Positions 7,566-7,930 of a DNA stretch of 7,930 bases are shown piece by piece. The DNA lies in NCBI GenBank assembly GCA_018266095.1, contig JAFEBC010000563.1:1-7930 (forward strand). Direction: 5' to 3'. Position numbers and translations under genes: made by a program. The first letter of the stretch is position 1; the number at the start of each line of letters is the position of its first letter. The stretch comes from Deltaproteobacteria bacterium (lineage in GTDB: Bacteria; Myxococcota; Myxococcia; Myxococcales; 40CM-4-68-19). The notes under the pieces are model-generated. The model was not told the DNA's origin, made no database searches, and was given only the letters and a program-made list of their open reading frames with translations.

Positions 7566-7930
7566 AACCGCAGCGCCTCGATCGGGTCCAGCCGCGACGC
7601 GCGCAGCGCCGGATAGAAGCCCGCGATCACGCCCGCCGCGCCCGCGAGCGCCATGGTGGCCGCCATGATCTGCGGCGAGAGGAACGTCTGCCAGTGGCCC
7701 TGCGTGGCCATGTAGTGCGCGATGCCGGCGCCAAGCGCGAGGCCCACGAGGCCACCCACGAGCGACAGCATCACGGCCTCGATGAGGAACTGCACGAGCA
7801 CATCGCGCCCGCGCGCGCCCACGGCCATGCGGATGCCGATCTCACGCGTTCGCTCCGTCACCGACACCAGCATCACGTTGGCGATTCCGATCGCGCCGAC
7901 GACGAGCGAGATCAGCGCCACCGAGGCGAG
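7559..7930 (-). CDS. MacB/FtsX-type ABC transporter permease, C-terminal part (5' end outside window)
   Basis: The frame is open to the right edge, and 123 residues of the C-terminus are visible. The GTG at 7919-7921 lies inside a membrane helix and is not the start. The segment NVMLVSVTERTREIGIRMAV followed by GAR is the hallmark of MacB-type permeases. Three hydrophobic helices are visible (roughly residues 1-23, 46-70 and 86-106 of the visible part), and the family's usual ending PALRASRLDPIEALRFE closes the protein. MacB-type systems do not import sugars. They move lipoproteins, peptides or macrolides across or out of the membrane by mechanical coupling, often with a periplasmic adaptor. 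Whether an ATPase domain is fused at the N-terminus, as in MacB itself, cannot be seen. It converges on the phosphatase gene and is not part of the sugar operon. Confidence 0.92.
   Translation of the reverse strand, partial: LASVALISLVVGAIGIANVMLVSVTERTREIGIRMAVGARGRDVLVQFLIEAVMLSLVGGLVGLALGAGIAHYMATQGHWQTFLSPQIMAATMALAGAAGVIAGFYPALRASRLDPIEALRFE

Overview
The window is very GC-rich (about 70 % by eye) with strong G/C preference at third codon positions, and five genes are packed on the + strand with a sixth entering from the right on the - strand. Gene content, GTG starts, the fused binding-protein/permease and the Lys/Ala/Pro-rich tails suggest a large-genome Gram-negative bacterium, most likely a myxobacterium or relative (Myxococcota). 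That assignment is inference: there is no rRNA or other marker gene here.

Region 1 (1-6134) is a maltodextrin/starch utilisation operon. It opens with the 3' part of a GH13 alpha-amylase-family gene that carries an unrecognised domain ahead of the catalytic barrel. After 45 bases comes a MalK-type ATPase. That is followed by a single gene joining a MalE-type substrate-binding protein to a MalF-type permease, and then a MalG-type permease. The last three genes are linked by GTGA and ATGA stop/start overlaps, so they are probably translated as one coupled unit. The model is that the amylase shortens alpha-glucans outside the cytoplasm, the tethered binding domain hands maltodextrins to the MalF/MalG channel, and MalK drives import. 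No cytoplasmic maltodextrin enzyme and no regulator gene is visible in the window.

Region 2 (6135-6385) is the only long non-coding gap. It holds a spaced inverted repeat and, closer to the next gene, two tandem hairpins (6277-6303 and 6308-6326) without T-tracts. They may belong to a structured leader of the next gene.

Region 3 (6386-7558) encodes a SixA-type histidine phosphatase with an unusual tail of about 220 residues: a charged Lys/Ala/Glu helix and then a Pro/Ala/Lys-rich stretch with KPVAP repeats.

Region 4 (7559-7930) is the C-terminal end of a MacB/FtsX-type ABC permease on the - strand. Its stop codon abuts that of the phosphatase with no base between, inside a 14-bp perfect palindrome.

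No RNA genes, CRISPR arrays, insertion sequences or phage genes were seen. The most distinctive items are the MalE-MalF fusion, the N-terminal extension of the amylase, the tailed SixA and the tandem hairpins. I did not find a clear defence or wholly new system.
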